From the NCBI RefSeq assembly GCF_000720185.1, contig NZ_JOIY01000010.1, forward strand, positions 124,001-188,000: 64,000 nucleotides of DNA, given 5' to 3'. This document shows positions 7,709 to 15,927 of this stretch, piece by piece (positions within the stretch are counted from its first letter, which is position 1; each line of letters begins with the position of its first letter). A model generated the notes under the pieces. The model worked only from the letters and a program-made list of their open reading frames with translations, was not told the DNA's origin and searched no databases. A program made the translations under genes and the position numbers. This DNA comes from Streptomyces sp. NRRL S-340. GTDB lineage: Bacteria > Actinomycetota > Actinomycetes > Streptomycetales > Streptomycetaceae.

Positions 7709-8746
7709 ATGACCGCCAGTCTGGAGCAGTTGCGCCGCTGCCATGTCGCCGTCGATCTGGGGGCGGCCCGGACCCGTGTGTACGTCAAGGGTGCCGGAGT
7801 CGTCGTCGACCAGCCCTCGGTCGCCGCCGTCAACACCCGTACCGGTGCGCTGATCGCGGTCGGTGAGTTCGCCGAGCGGATGACGGGCCGCACCCCCGAC
7901 TACATCCGCGTGGTCCGCCCGGTCTCCGGCGGCACGGTCATCGACATCGAGATGGCGCAGCGCATGCTGCGGCACCTGCTCGGCGACAAGATGCGCCGAT
8001 CGCTGCGCCGCAAGGCCCGGTTGCGGGCCGCCGCCTGCACCCCGCACGACGCCGACCCGCTGGCCCGGCGCGCCACCGTGGAGACGCTGGTCGGCCTCGG
8101 CGCCCGCCGGGTCGAACTCGTCGACACCCTCATCGCCGCGGCCGTCGGCTGCGGACTGCCCGTGGAACGGCCCGAGGCCACCATGATCATGGTGTGCGGC
8201 GCGGCCGCGACCCAGGTGGCCGTCCTCTCCCTCGGTTCGATCGTCGCCGCCGTACGGATGCCCGTGGGCGGGGAGGCGGTCGACCACGCGATCGTGCAGC
8301 ACCTGCGCCAGGAACACGCGTTGGTGCTGCCCAGCCAGTCCGTACGGCCGCTGCAACTCGCCCTGCACGACAACGGGCTGACCGCGCACGGCCCGGCGGC
8401 CACCGAGATCCACGGCCGGGACGTGGCCACCGGGCTCGCCCGGTCCGTCCTCGTGGACACCGCGGCCGTGCGGGAGGCCATCCAGACACCGCTGACCGCC
8501 GTGCTCGACGGCATCTACAAGGTGCTGCGGGAGTGCCCGCCCGACCTGGTGGCCGACCTCGCCGACCGCGGCATCATGATGGTCGGCGGCTCCGCGCTGC
8601 TGCCCGGCCTCGACCAGATGCTGCGCCGGGCCACGGGCATGCCGGTGCACATCGCCGAACGCCCCGACGTCTGCGCGGTGCAGGGCCTGGGCGACATGCT
8701 GGAGGGCCGGATCGAACCGCTGGTGCTGGACCCGCTGGGGGCGTAG
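7709..8746 (+). CDS. mbl: MreB-like actin homologue (Mbl)
   Basis: A 345-residue bacterial actin. The N-terminus VDLGAARTRVYVKGAGVVVDQPSVAAV matches MreB's phosphate-1 region, and IMMVGGSALLPGLDQML matches the adenosine motif. The phosphate-2 motif is degenerate: where MreB has D-I-G-G-G-T-T-E, this protein reads MVCGAAATQVAVLSLG, lacking the Asp and the Gly run. In Streptomyces, Mbl cooperates with MreB in building the spore wall at the membrane. The ATG at 7709 has GGGAGGA 5 nt upstream. It is transcribed alone, divergent from the protease, and not linked to mreCD. The symbol is based on family and remembered position near hrdA. Confidence 0.85.
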   Translation: MTASLEQLRRCHVAVDLGAARTRVYVKGAGVVVDQPSVAAVNTRTGALIAVGEFAERMTGRTPDYIRVVRPVSGGTVIDIEMAQRMLRHLLGDKMRRSLRRKARLRAAACTPHDADPLARRATVETLVGLGARRVELVDTLIAAAVGCGLPVERPEATMIMVCGAAATQVAVLSLGSIVAAVRMPVGGEAVDHAIVQHLRQEHALVLPSQSVRPLQLALHDNGLTAHGPAATEIHGRDVATGLARSVLVDTAAVREAIQTPLTAVLDGIYKVLRECPPDLVADLADRGIMMVGGSALLPGLDQMLRRATGMPVHIAERPDVCAVQGLGDMLEGRIEPLVLDPLGA

Positions 8747-8766
8747 GCCCTACCTGCGCGCCGGGC

Positions 8767-9699
8767 TCACGGGGTGAGCCAGGCGCGGACCGTGGTGCCG
8801 TCGCCGTCGGCGTGGAGGCGCACGAGGTCGGCCAGCAGGTTGACCATCAACAGGCCGCGTCCGCCGCGCTGGTCGCGGGCGGCGGGCCTGCGTCCGGCCA
8901 GCGGGTCCGCCAGGCGCCCCGCGTCCCGCACCTCGCACAGCACCTGGCCGTCCGCGGCCCACACCCGCACCTCGCCCCGGCCGCCGCCGTGCACCACGCT
9001 GTTGGTGGTCAGTTCGGCCGCCACCAGCGCGAGGTCCTCCAGCCGGGTCCCGGTCAGCCCGAGCCGCGCGCCCTCGGCGACGGCGACGTGCCGCGCCTGC
9101 GAGAGGGTCTCGGCGGTGAACCGGAAGACCAGCGCGTCCGGGGCGGCGGGCAGCGGCTCGTTGTACCGGGCGACGACGTCCGCCGGGTCGTACGCGCCGC
9201 TGGCCCGCTCCCCCGCGGCACCGGCCGGGATGACCACGGGGTGGGTGGCGTGCGCGTCGGCGAGGATCCGCTCGTCCAGGCGTACGGCGTCGTAGGGGCA
9301 CAGGATGCTCACCTCGCGGCCCTCGAACGCCGCGTTGATCAGCGCCTCGTGCTGGGCACAGGCCGGGTACTCGGCCGGGGTGCGTCCGGCCCAGACCGGC
9401 TCGCCGACGATGCGCACCCGGCGGCCGGAGGGCTGGGCGTCGGCGAAGGCACGCAGGACACCGGGGATGATCCGCCCGGGGTTGCGGCCGGCCTCCCGCA
9501 TGTCCAGCAGCCGCACCTCCCGTGCGGCGGCGCCCAGTTCGGCCTCGAGCAGTCTCAGGTTCTCGCCCGGTACGGCCACCGCGACCGGCTCGCCGGCCTC
9601 CAGCGCGGCCCGTACGAAGGGCACGGTGCCGGCGAGGTACTCCTGCTCGTCGCGGTAGAAGAGAGCGGGGTGGACGAAGGGCCGGGCCGTCGCGGTCAT
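8767..9699 (-). CDS. MEDS-domain anti-sigma regulatory factor (HATPase_c)
   Basis: A 310-residue two-domain signalling protein. Residues 1-165 form a MEDS sensory domain (FYRDEQEYLAGTVPFV, AVAVPGENLRLLEAELG, VRLLDMREAGRNPGRI, LCPYDAVRL). Residues about 185-310 are an RsbW-type HATPase_c with the N box LVAAELTTNSVVHGGG and the G2 box GRGLLMVNLLADLV. Proteins of this type bind a partner sigma factor or STAS protein and may phosphorylate the latter. It follows the STAS gene with a 4-nt ATGA overlap, so the two are translationally coupled and probably form a partner-switching pair. Confidence 0.88.
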   Translation of the reverse strand: MTATARPFVHPALFYRDEQEYLAGTVPFVRAALEAGEPVAVAVPGENLRLLEAELGAAAREVRLLDMREAGRNPGRIIPGVLRAFADAQPSGRRVRIVGEPVWAGRTPAEYPACAQHEALINAAFEGREVSILCPYDAVRLDERILADAHATHPVVIPAGAAGERASGAYDPADVVARYNEPLPAAPDALVFRFTAETLSQARHVAVAEGARLGLTGTRLEDLALVAAELTTNSVVHGGGRGEVRVWAADGQVLCEVRDAGRLADPLAGRRPAARDQRGGRGLLMVNLLADLVRLHADGDGTTVRAWLTP

Positions 9700-10064
9700 G
9701 AGGCCGTCACCTCGATCCCCGGCAGTCCCGGCCAGAACAGCTCCAGCAGCCGGGGCAGCGCGGGCGGCGGACGGTGCAGCACCATGCGGCGGCCGGGCCC
9801 GAGCCGCCGGGCGGCGTCCGCGAGCGCGCCGGCGCCGGCCACGTCGACGAACGTCACGTCCGAAAGCTCCAGGCGGTACACGTCCTCACCCCCGCTCAGC
9901 GCCTGTTCCAGCACGCGCTCCCATACCCCGCGGGTGGCCAGGCTCACCTCGCCCGCCGCCCTCACCCCCGCGCGCCCGGCCAGCGGGGACACCGCCAGCA
10001 CGGGTGCGGCGTTGTCCCCGAGAGCAGGGTCCGGCGATGCCGGCTCACGGTAAGGAAGGTCCAC
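9696..10064 (-). CDS. STAS-domain anti-sigma factor antagonist-like protein
   Basis: A 122-residue single STAS domain, first gene of a two-gene operon with the MEDS/HATPase protein. The segment SDVTFVDVAGAGALADAAR aligns with the SpoIIAA phosphorylation loop M-D-S-S-G-L-G. Here both serines are replaced (V and A), so the usual phosphoswitch by an RsbW-type kinase is not possible at that position. It may be a constitutive binder or scaffold. The start ATG at 10064 lies in a short divergent intergenic region with the STAS-ANTAR gene. Confidence 0.85.
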   Translation of the reverse strand: MDLPYREPASPDPALGDNAAPVLAVSPLAGRAGVRAAGEVSLATRGVWERVLEQALSGGEDVYRLELSDVTFVDVAGAGALADAARRLGPGRRMVLHRPPPALPRLLELFWPGLPGIEVTAS

Positions 10065-10260
10065 GCCGTCTCCCTGTCGCCCCTGAACGGTCGTCGACGA
10101 ACGGGAGAACAGTACGCCCTGGCACCGCCGCCATGTGTAGGGAGCCGCCCACCGGGCAGGCGGACGTCAGCGCCGCCGGTGACCGAGCGGCCCCGCGCCG
10201 TCACGCGCGGTCCCGCACACCGGCGCCAGGGCCGTGGCGGCACACGCGCGGCCGGGGACG

Positions 10261-10292
10261 GGAACAAGGCGGGGACGGAACAAGGCGGGGAC
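10261..10292 (+). repeat. Perfect 16-bp tandem duplication abutting a start codon
   Basis: Two identical copies of ggaacaaggcggggac (10261-10276 and 10277-10292) end exactly at the ATG of the STAS-ANTAR gene. Each contains the purine-rich AAGGCGGGG that serves as the Shine-Dalgarno element, so the ribosome-binding site is doubled. Confidence 0.9.
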
Positions 10293-11090
10293 ATGACCTC
10301 AGCGGCACCAGCACCTCTCGCTCGACGGCTCAGCGCACTGGCCCGCACACTGACCATCGGCGTCCGCACGGACCCGGACGGCCGGGCCTCGCTCACCCCG
10401 CGCGGGGAACTGGTCCACGGCTGCGCGGGCGTCCTGACCACGGCCCTGGCCCGCCTGCCCGCGAGAACCGGCCGTGTCGACCTGGACATGGCCGCGGTGA
10501 CCTTCATGGACTCGGCCGGACTGGAGTTCCTGGACGTCCTGGACGCGTACGGCCGCACGGCGCCCGCGCGGGTGACGGCGACCGGCTGGACGGGGCAGCC
10601 GCGCCGGGTGCTGGAACTGGCCGGCCTGGACACCACCGACCCGCTCAGCCGCACCCTGCCTCCGCCCCGCGGACCCGAGCCCTGCGCGCAGGCACCCGCC
10701 ACGGACGCGCCCGCCGCGGATCCGCCCCTCGCGCGCGCCGCCCGCATGCCCGCGCCGGTGCCCTCCGCCGTCGCCGACGAGCGCACGGAACGGCTGCTGG
10801 AGCTGGAGCAGGAGGTGCGGCAACTGCGCCGCGCCCTCGTCTCCCGCCCGGTGATCGACCAGGCGCGCGGCATCCTGATGGCCGCCCACGCCTGCACCGC
10901 GCAGCAGGCCTGGGACATCCTCCGCGAGGCCTCCCAGCGGTCCAACACCAAGCTGCGGACGGTGGCCGCCGCGGTCACCGCGGGCGCGCGGCCGGACGGC
11001 CCCGCTCCCCCGGAGGAGATCCGCGCGGCCCTGCGTTCGGCGGTCGTACGGACGACGGGCACCGGTCCGGCCGGTCCCGTGACCCGGTGA
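10293..11090 (+). CDS. STAS-ANTAR fusion protein
   Basis: A 265-residue protein. The N-terminal STAS domain (about 15-115) contains DMAAVTFMDSAGLEFLDVL, where the second, phosphorylatable serine of the DSSG loop is alanine. A Pro/Ala-rich linker and a coiled-coil-like segment (ERTERLLELEQEVRQLRRAL) lead to a C-terminal ANTAR domain (VIDQARGILMAAHACTAQQAWDILREAS). ANTAR domains bind tandem RNA hairpins and prevent transcription termination. The fusion suggests that partner binding through STAS controls an RNA antitermination output. The ATG at 10293 directly follows the duplicated ribosome-binding site. It is divergent from the STAS/MEDS operon, with which it may form one circuit. Confidence 0.88.
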   Translation: MTSAAPAPLARRLSALARTLTIGVRTDPDGRASLTPRGELVHGCAGVLTTALARLPARTGRVDLDMAAVTFMDSAGLEFLDVLDAYGRTAPARVTATGWTGQPRRVLELAGLDTTDPLSRTLPPPRGPEPCAQAPATDAPAADPPLARAARMPAPVPSAVADERTERLLELEQEVRQLRRALVSRPVIDQARGILMAAHACTAQQAWDILREASQRSNTKLRTVAAAVTAGARPDGPAPPEEIRAALRSAVVRTTGTGPAGPVTR

Positions 11091-11180
11091 CGAGGGGCCC
11101 TGGGGCGCGCGGACGTTCCGTTCCGGGCCGGGGCGGGTACCCGGCGGGGCGAGTGGCCACCTTCGTCCGCAGGAGTCACC

Positions 11181-11354
11181 ATGCGAGAGCACACCCCCTC
11201 CCAGGCCGAGGGCGAGCGGGACGACAACGACGCCCGGCGCACCGCAGAGGCCCCGGACACGCCCTACCCGACGCCTTCCCAGGCCGAGGGCGACCGCGAC
11301 GACCTCCCGGAGACGGCCGACGCCGCCGACGCGGAGGACGGCCGCCGCCCGTGA
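11181..11354 (+). CDS. Small acidic disordered protein with internal duplication
   Basis: An ATG at 11181 with AGGAG 5 nt upstream opens a 57-residue frame ending at TGA 11352-11354. It encodes two near-identical copies of TPSQAEGERDD / TPSQAEGDRDD separated by about 20 residues. The protein has many Asp, Glu and Arg residues, no hydrophobic core and no cysteine, so it is probably intrinsically disordered. It may be co-transcribed with the STAS-ANTAR gene 90 nt upstream. I recognise no family; the good ribosome-binding site and the peptide-level repeat support it as real. Confidence 0.6.
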   Translation: MREHTPSQAEGERDDNDARRTAEAPDTPYPTPSQAEGDRDDLPETADAADAEDGRRP

Positions 11355-11544
11355 GTTCCTGACCCGCCGTCCAGGGGCCGCCCCGCGGCCGGCCCGGCCC
11401 GTCGCGGGATCCGTTCTCCGCGGCCCTGCCCCGAGCGGGTACCGTCCTGACCCGAGCGAGTGAACGAGGGCCGCCGCATCAGCGCGGCGACCCTCGTGTT
11501 CGCGTCCTCGCGGGTAGAAACGCTTCTGCCCGCGTAACGCCCGG

Positions 11545-11618
11545 TGGGGCGGGTGGGACTCGAACCCACGGCCGACGGATTATGAGTCCGCTGCTCTAAC
11601 CGGCTGAGCTACCGCCCC
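11545..11618 (-). tRNA. tRNA with CAU anticodon (Met or lysidine-type Ile)
   Basis: The minus strand folds as a standard 74-nt tRNA. The acceptor GGGGCGG pairs with CCGCCCC and is followed by discriminator A; the T arm carries GGTTCGAGTCC; the anticodon loop is CTCATAA with CAT at 11582-11584. CCA is not encoded. The sequence does not look like initiator tRNA, because positions 1 and 72 pair. I cannot decide between elongator tRNA-Met and tRNA-Ile2, whose C34 would be modified by TilS. Confidence 0.93.
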
Positions 11619-11795
11619 GTCCGGCGCGTCGCGTACACGTGTGCGCGCCGTCTGCCGCAGCATAGCCGCTCATACGATCTCCTGCTTCGCCGTGGTCGCT
11701 CGCTGCGGTCCTTCCTGACCTTGAGGACTCCTGCGAGGTCACGGCGGTTCCCCCGAACACAGGTCCGGCGGGTACCCGTATCGGAGCCGGACATG

Positions 11796-11817
11796 AAAAA
11801 GGACCCCGGAGGGTCCT
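11796..11817 (-). terminator. Rho-independent terminator after the tRNA-Asn pair
   Basis: On the minus strand a GGACCC/GGGTCC hairpin with a short loop is followed by TTTTT. It lies just downstream of the second tRNA-Asn, where the tRNA transcript should end. Confidence 0.85.
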
Positions 11818-11828
11818 CGTTCAGCATG

Positions 11829-11901
11829 CTCCCCCGACTGGACTCGAACCAGTAACCTGCCGGTTAACAGCCGGCTGCTCTGCCAATTGAGCTACGGAGG
11901 A
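11829..11901 (-). tRNA. tRNA-Asn (GUU), downstream copy
   Basis: A 73-nt tRNA with acceptor TCCTCCG/CGGGGGA, discriminator G, anticodon loop CTGTTAA and a standard T loop. It is identical to the copy at 11907-11979, and only 5 nt separate them, so both come from one precursor. Confidence 0.96.
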
Positions 11902-11906
11902 CCGAG

Positions 11907-11979
11907 CTCCCCCGACTGGACTCGAACCAGTAACCTGCCGGTTAACAGCCGGCTGCTCTGCCAATTGAGCTACGGAGGA
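11907..11979 (-). tRNA. tRNA-Asn (GUU), upstream copy
   Basis: First of two identical 73-nt tRNA-Asn genes read on the minus strand; the anticodon is GTT. The 5-nt spacer (11902-11906) shows that they form a dicistronic tRNA unit with the terminator at 11796-11817. Confidence 0.96.
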
Positions 11980-12123
11980 ATGCCTCGTCGCATCGAACGC
12001 GTCTTCCGGGGTAGTCCCCGGGGAGCGCGCGTTCGCTGCGACACATACATTAGCGCAAGCAGGGGGGTGCTCCGCCAATCGGTTCCCCCGGGCTCCGACG
12101 TCGAGGCAAGGAAGGGTGGCACC

Positions 12124-12426
12124 ATGCGCTACCGGCTCGTGTTCATCGCAGGGCTGGCCGTGGGTTACGTACTGGGCACGAAGGCGGGACGTGAGCGCTA
12201 CGAGCAGCTCCGCAAGTCCGCGCGCCAGGTGGCGCAGAACCCGGCCGTGCGCAACACCGCGGAGACCGCCGCGCAGCAGGGGAGGCAGTTCGCGGGCAAG
12301 GCGTACCACGCGGTGAGCGAGAAGGTCGGCGACCGCGTCCCGGACTCGGTCGCCCAGCGGGTCCGCTCCCTGCGCGAGCGCGCGGGCCGCGACGGCGCCG
12401 ACGACTGGGGCACCAGCAACACGTGA
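12124..12426 (+). CDS. YtxH-like small membrane protein
   Basis: A 100-residue protein with one N-terminal membrane segment (VFIAGLAVGYVLGTKAGRERYEQL), which is the hallmark of YtxH/DUF-type proteins. A charged amphipathic helical tail with repeated QVAQN/AAQQGRQFAGKA-type segments follows. YtxH proteins are general-stress proteins of unknown biochemical role in Firmicutes and are common in actinobacteria. The ATG at 12124 has AAGGAAGGG upstream. It stands alone between the tRNA cluster and the sugar kinase. Confidence 0.82.
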   Translation: MRYRLVFIAGLAVGYVLGTKAGRERYEQLRKSARQVAQNPAVRNTAETAAQQGRQFAGKAYHAVSEKVGDRVPDSVAQRVRSLRERAGRDGADDWGTSNT

Positions 12427-12499
12427 CGCGCCGCCGGTTCCCCCGGCGACTTCCCGCCCCCGGCCCGGGCGGCCGCGGCGATGCGGCAGAATTTTCGGC

Positions 12500-13975
12500 A
12501 TGGGGATAGTCGCCGGGTTGGACAGTTCACCCGATTTCACTCGCATCGTGGTCTGTGACACGGACACGGGCGCCGTGCTCCGGCAGGGCTACGCGCCGCA
12601 TCCGGTGGAGAACCCCGAAGGAGGGGGGCGCCCCGCCGACGTCGATCCACAGGCCTGGCTGCTGTCGCTCGGGGAGGCCGCGGGCGGCGGACTGCTGGAG
12701 GGCGTGCAGGCGATCGGCGTCTCCGCCCAGCAGAACGCGCTGGTCCCGCTCGACGGGCAGGGCGGCACGGTGCGCCCCGCGCTGGTCGGCGGTGACCGGC
12801 GGGCCCAGGTCTCCGCGGCGGATCTGATCGACTCGCTCGGCGGCCGCGAGGCGTGGGCGCAGGCGGTCGGCTGCGTGCCGCAGGCCGCGCAGCCGGTGAC
12901 GAAGCTGCGCTGGCTGGCGAAGAACGAGCCGGAGGCGGCCGGCCGGGTCGCCGTGCTGATGCAGGCGCACGACTGGCTGGTGTGGCAGCTGCTGGGCCGT
13001 CCGGTGCGGCGCACCACCGACCGCGGCGGCGCCTCCGGCACCGGCTACTGGTCCGCGGCCACCGGCGCCTACCGGCCCGATCTGGTCGAGCTGGCGCTCG
13101 GCCACCAGGCGGTCCTGCCCGAGGTGATCGGCCCGGCCGAGGCGGCCGGTACGACGCCGGAGGGGCTGCTGATCTCGGCCGGGACCGGGGAGACCATGGC
13201 CGCCGCCTTCGGTCTGGGGCTGGGGCTCGGGGACGCGGTGGTGTCGCTGGGCGCCTCGGGGTCGGTGATGGCCGTGCATCCCGAGGCGCTGGTGGACCAG
13301 ACCGGGATGATCACCTCGCTGGCCGACGCGACCGGCATGCACCTGCCGGTGGTCACCACGCTGAACGCCGTACGGGCGCTGCGCGGCACCGCCGAACTGC
13401 TGGGCCTGCCCGACCCGGAGGCCCTGTCCGAACTGGCGATGAAGTCGACCCCGGGTGCGCACGGGCTCGTCCTCCTGCCGTACCTGGAGGGCGAGCGGAC
13501 GCCCGCGCTGCCGCACACCGCCGGGACGCTGGCGGGTCTGCGGCGCGAGTCGATGAAGCCGGAGCACCTGGCGCGGGCCGCGTTCGAGGGCATGCTGTGC
13601 GGGCTCGCGGACGCGCTGGACGTGCTGCGCGGCCGGGGGGTGGAGGTGCGGCGGGTCTTCCTGCTCGGGCAGGCCGCCGAACTGCCCGCGGTGCAGGCGG
13701 CGGCGCCTTCGCTGTTCGGCGCACAGGTCGTCGTGCCGCAGCCCGCGGACTACGCGGCGATCGGTGCCGCCCGGCAGGCGGCCTGGGCGCTGGGCGTCTC
13801 GCAGGGCACCCTCGATCCGCGCACCCCGCCGGCCTGGCAGGGCGCGGCCGCGCAGGTCCTGGAGCCCGGCGAGGACCTGGCGGTGGGCCAGGCGGTCCGT
13901 CAGCAGTACGTGGCGGTGCGGGAGCAGACCCATCCGGGTGCCTTCACCGCGCAACCCGGTACGTTCACCGCATGA
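12500..13975 (+). CDS. FGGY-family carbohydrate kinase (xylulokinase-like)
   Basis: A 491-residue ATP-dependent sugar kinase of the actin-like FGGY family. The first strand AGLDSSPDFTRIVVCDTDTG replaces the usual DxGT motif. HDWLVWQLLGRP, TDRGGASGTGYW and SLGASGSVMAVHPE are typical of xylulokinases. The second FGGY domain begins near residue 240 and ends with a glycine-rich adenosine site (LLGQAAELPAVQ). It phosphorylates a pentulose or related polyol in the cytoplasm; the substrate is not certain because no sugar transporter or isomerase is next to it. The ATG at 12500 follows a weak purine stretch. Confidence 0.85.
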   Translation: MGIVAGLDSSPDFTRIVVCDTDTGAVLRQGYAPHPVENPEGGGRPADVDPQAWLLSLGEAAGGGLLEGVQAIGVSAQQNALVPLDGQGGTVRPALVGGDRRAQVSAADLIDSLGGREAWAQAVGCVPQAAQPVTKLRWLAKNEPEAAGRVAVLMQAHDWLVWQLLGRPVRRTTDRGGASGTGYWSAATGAYRPDLVELALGHQAVLPEVIGPAEAAGTTPEGLLISAGTGETMAAAFGLGLGLGDAVVSLGASGSVMAVHPEALVDQTGMITSLADATGMHLPVVTTLNAVRALRGTAELLGLPDPEALSELAMKSTPGAHGLVLLPYLEGERTPALPHTAGTLAGLRRESMKPEHLARAAFEGMLCGLADALDVLRGRGVEVRRVFLLGQAAELPAVQAAAPSLFGAQVVVPQPADYAAIGAARQAAWALGVSQGTLDPRTPPAWQGAAAQVLEPGEDLAVGQAVRQQYVAVREQTHPGAFTAQPGTFTA

Positions 13976-14016
13976 ACCGCAGAACGGACGAAAGGTAAGA
14001 AGCATCTGCGGAGAAC

Positions 14017-14026
14017 CATACGTATG
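14017..14026. promoter_or_regulatory. 10-bp palindrome in the leader of the ABC exporter operon
   Basis: CATACGTATG is a perfect palindrome about 170 bp before the first exporter gene. It is AT-richer than its surroundings and could be part of an operator. No regulator lies next to it, so this is weak. Confidence 0.3.
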
Positions 14027-14193
14027 ACGAAACGGGACACCTTGCGCGCGCTCTCCCGGCTGACGGCGCGTCGGCCGGGGGGCGGCCCCGCGGTTCTATC
14101 GGGTTAATCAGTTGAGGTAACGCGGGTGGAGTGTTCGACGATAGGTGCCAGGGGACACCGACCGCCCCCACCGCCGACTCCGAGAGACCCAGC

Positions 14194-15927
14194 GTGCTCA
14201 TACGACTTCTGCGGACCTATCTCAGGCCCTACAAGAAACCCATCTCCCTCCTGGTGCTGCTGCAGTTCCTGCAGACCTGCGCCACCCTCTACCTGCCCAC
14301 CTTGAACGCCCACATCATCGACAAGGGTGTGGTGAAGGGCGACACGGACTACATCCTGACCTTCGGCGCCGTGATGATCGCCATCTCGCTGGTGCAGGTG
14401 GGGTGCAACATCGGTGCCGTGTACTACGGCGCCAAGACCGCCTCCTCGCTCGGCCGGGACGTGCGGGCCGCCGTCTTCGACCGCGTGCAGTCCTTCTCGG
14501 CGCGCGAGGTCGGCCAGTTCGGCGCGCCCTCGCTCATCACGCGTACGACCAATGACGTCCAGCAGGTACAGATGCTGGCCCTGATGACGTTCACCCTGAT
14601 GGTGTCGGCGCCCATCATGTGTGTGGGCGGTGTCGTCCTGGCCCTCGGCCTGGACGTGCCGCTGTCGGGGGTCCTGGTCGCCGTCGTACCGGTGCTGGGC
14701 ATCTGCGTGACGCTGATCGTGCGCCGGCTGCGCCCGCTGTTCCGGTCCATGCAGACCCGCCTGGACACGGTGAACCGGGTGCTGCGCGAGCAGATCAGCG
14801 GCAACCGCGTCATCCGGGCCTTCGTCCGCGACGAGTACGAGAACGACCGCTTCCGCGCGGCCAACGGGGACCTGACCGAGATGTCCCTGGCCACCGGCCG
14901 GATGCTCGCCCTGATGTTCCCGATCGTGATGACGGTGGTCAACCTGTCGTCCATCGCGGTGGTGTGGTTCGGCGCGCACCGCATCGACAGCGGCGGGATG
15001 ATGATCGGTGACCTCACCGCGTTCCTGGCGTACCTGATGCAGATCGTGATGTCCGTCATGATGGCCACCTTCATGTTCATGATGGTGCCGCGCGCGGAGG
15101 TCTGCGCCGAGCGCGTCCAGGAGGTCCTCTCCACCGAGTCCAGCGTCGTGCCGCCGCTCGCGCCGGTGCGTGAACTGCGCCGCCACGGCCACCTGGAGCT
15201 GCGCGGGGCGGGCTTCCGCTACCCGGGTGCCGAGGAGCCCGTGCTGCGAGCCGTCGACCTGGCCGCCCGCCCCGGCGAGGTGACCGCCGTCATCGGCTCG
15301 ACCGGCAGCGGCAAGTCCACCCTGCTGGGCCTGGTCGCCCGCCTGTTCGACGCGACGGAGGGCGAGGTCCTGGTCGACGGCGTGGACGTGCGGACGGTGG
15401 ACGCGAAGCTGCTGGCGAAGACCGTCGGCATGGTGCCGCAGAAGCCGTACCTGTTCGCCGGCACGGTCGCCACCAACCTGCGCTACGGCAACCCGGACGC
15501 CACCGACGAGGAACTGTGGCACGCGCTGGAGGTGGCGCAGGCCAAGGACTTCGTCGGCAGGCTGGAGGGCGGGCTCGACGCGCCCATCGCCCAGGGCGGC
15601 ACCAACGTGTCCGGCGGCCAGCGCCAGCGCCTGGCCATCGCCCGCACCCTCGTGCAGCGCCCGGAGATCTACCTCTTCGACGACTCCTTCTCCGCGCTCG
15701 ACTACGCCACCGACGCGGCCCTGCGCGCCGCGCTCGGCCGCGAGACCGCCGAGGCGACCGTCGTCATCGTCGCCCAGCGGGTGGCGACCATCCGCGACGC
15801 CGACCGGATCATCGTCCTGGACGAGGGACGGGTCGTCGGCACCGGCCGCCACCACGAGCTGATGGCGGACAACGAGACGTACCGGGAGATCGTGCTCTCC
15901 CAGCTGACGGAAGCGGAGGCTGCCTGA
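14194..15927 (+). CDS. ABC exporter half-transporter, degenerate ATPase subunit
   Basis: A 577-residue half-transporter with six membrane helices (about 1-310) fused to an ABC ATPase domain. Walker A is GSTGSGKST, the signature is VSGGQRQR and Walker B is IYLFDDSFSALD. The residue after Walker B is Asp rather than the catalytic Glu, which marks the degenerate half of a heterodimeric exporter. Its partner is the next gene, whose ATG overlaps this stop by one base. The GTG at 14194 (VLIRLLRTYLRPYKKP) fits homologues better than a TTG at 14131. The substrate is unknown; lipids, peptides or drugs are typical. Confidence 0.93.
   Translation: MLIRLLRTYLRPYKKPISLLVLLQFLQTCATLYLPTLNAHIIDKGVVKGDTDYILTFGAVMIAISLVQVGCNIGAVYYGAKTASSLGRDVRAAVFDRVQSFSAREVGQFGAPSLITRTTNDVQQVQMLALMTFTLMVSAPIMCVGGVVLALGLDVPLSGVLVAVVPVLGICVTLIVRRLRPLFRSMQTRLDTVNRVLREQISGNRVIRAFVRDEYENDRFRAANGDLTEMSLATGRMLALMFPIVMTVVNLSSIAVVWFGAHRIDSGGMMIGDLTAFLAYLMQIVMSVMMATFMFMMVPRAEVCAERVQEVLSTESSVVPPLAPVRELRRHGHLELRGAGFRYPGAEEPVLRAVDLAARPGEVTAVIGSTGSGKSTLLGLVARLFDATEGEVLVDGVDVRTVDAKLLAKTVGMVPQKPYLFAGTVATNLRYGNPDATDEELWHALEVAQAKDFVGRLEGGLDAPIAQGGTNVSGGQRQRLAIARTLVQRPEIYLFDDSFSALDYATDAALRAALGRETAEATVVIVAQRVATIRDADRIIVLDEGRVVGTGRHHELMADNETYREIVLSQLTEAEAA

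Noticed and set aside
11545..11618. Initiator tRNA-fMet
   Set aside because: The first acceptor pair is a normal G-C pair, unlike the mismatched 1-72 pair of initiator tRNA.
14131..14193. Upstream TTG start for the first exporter subunit
   Set aside because: The extension is not similar to transporter N-termini; GTG 14194 gives the usual start just before the first helix.
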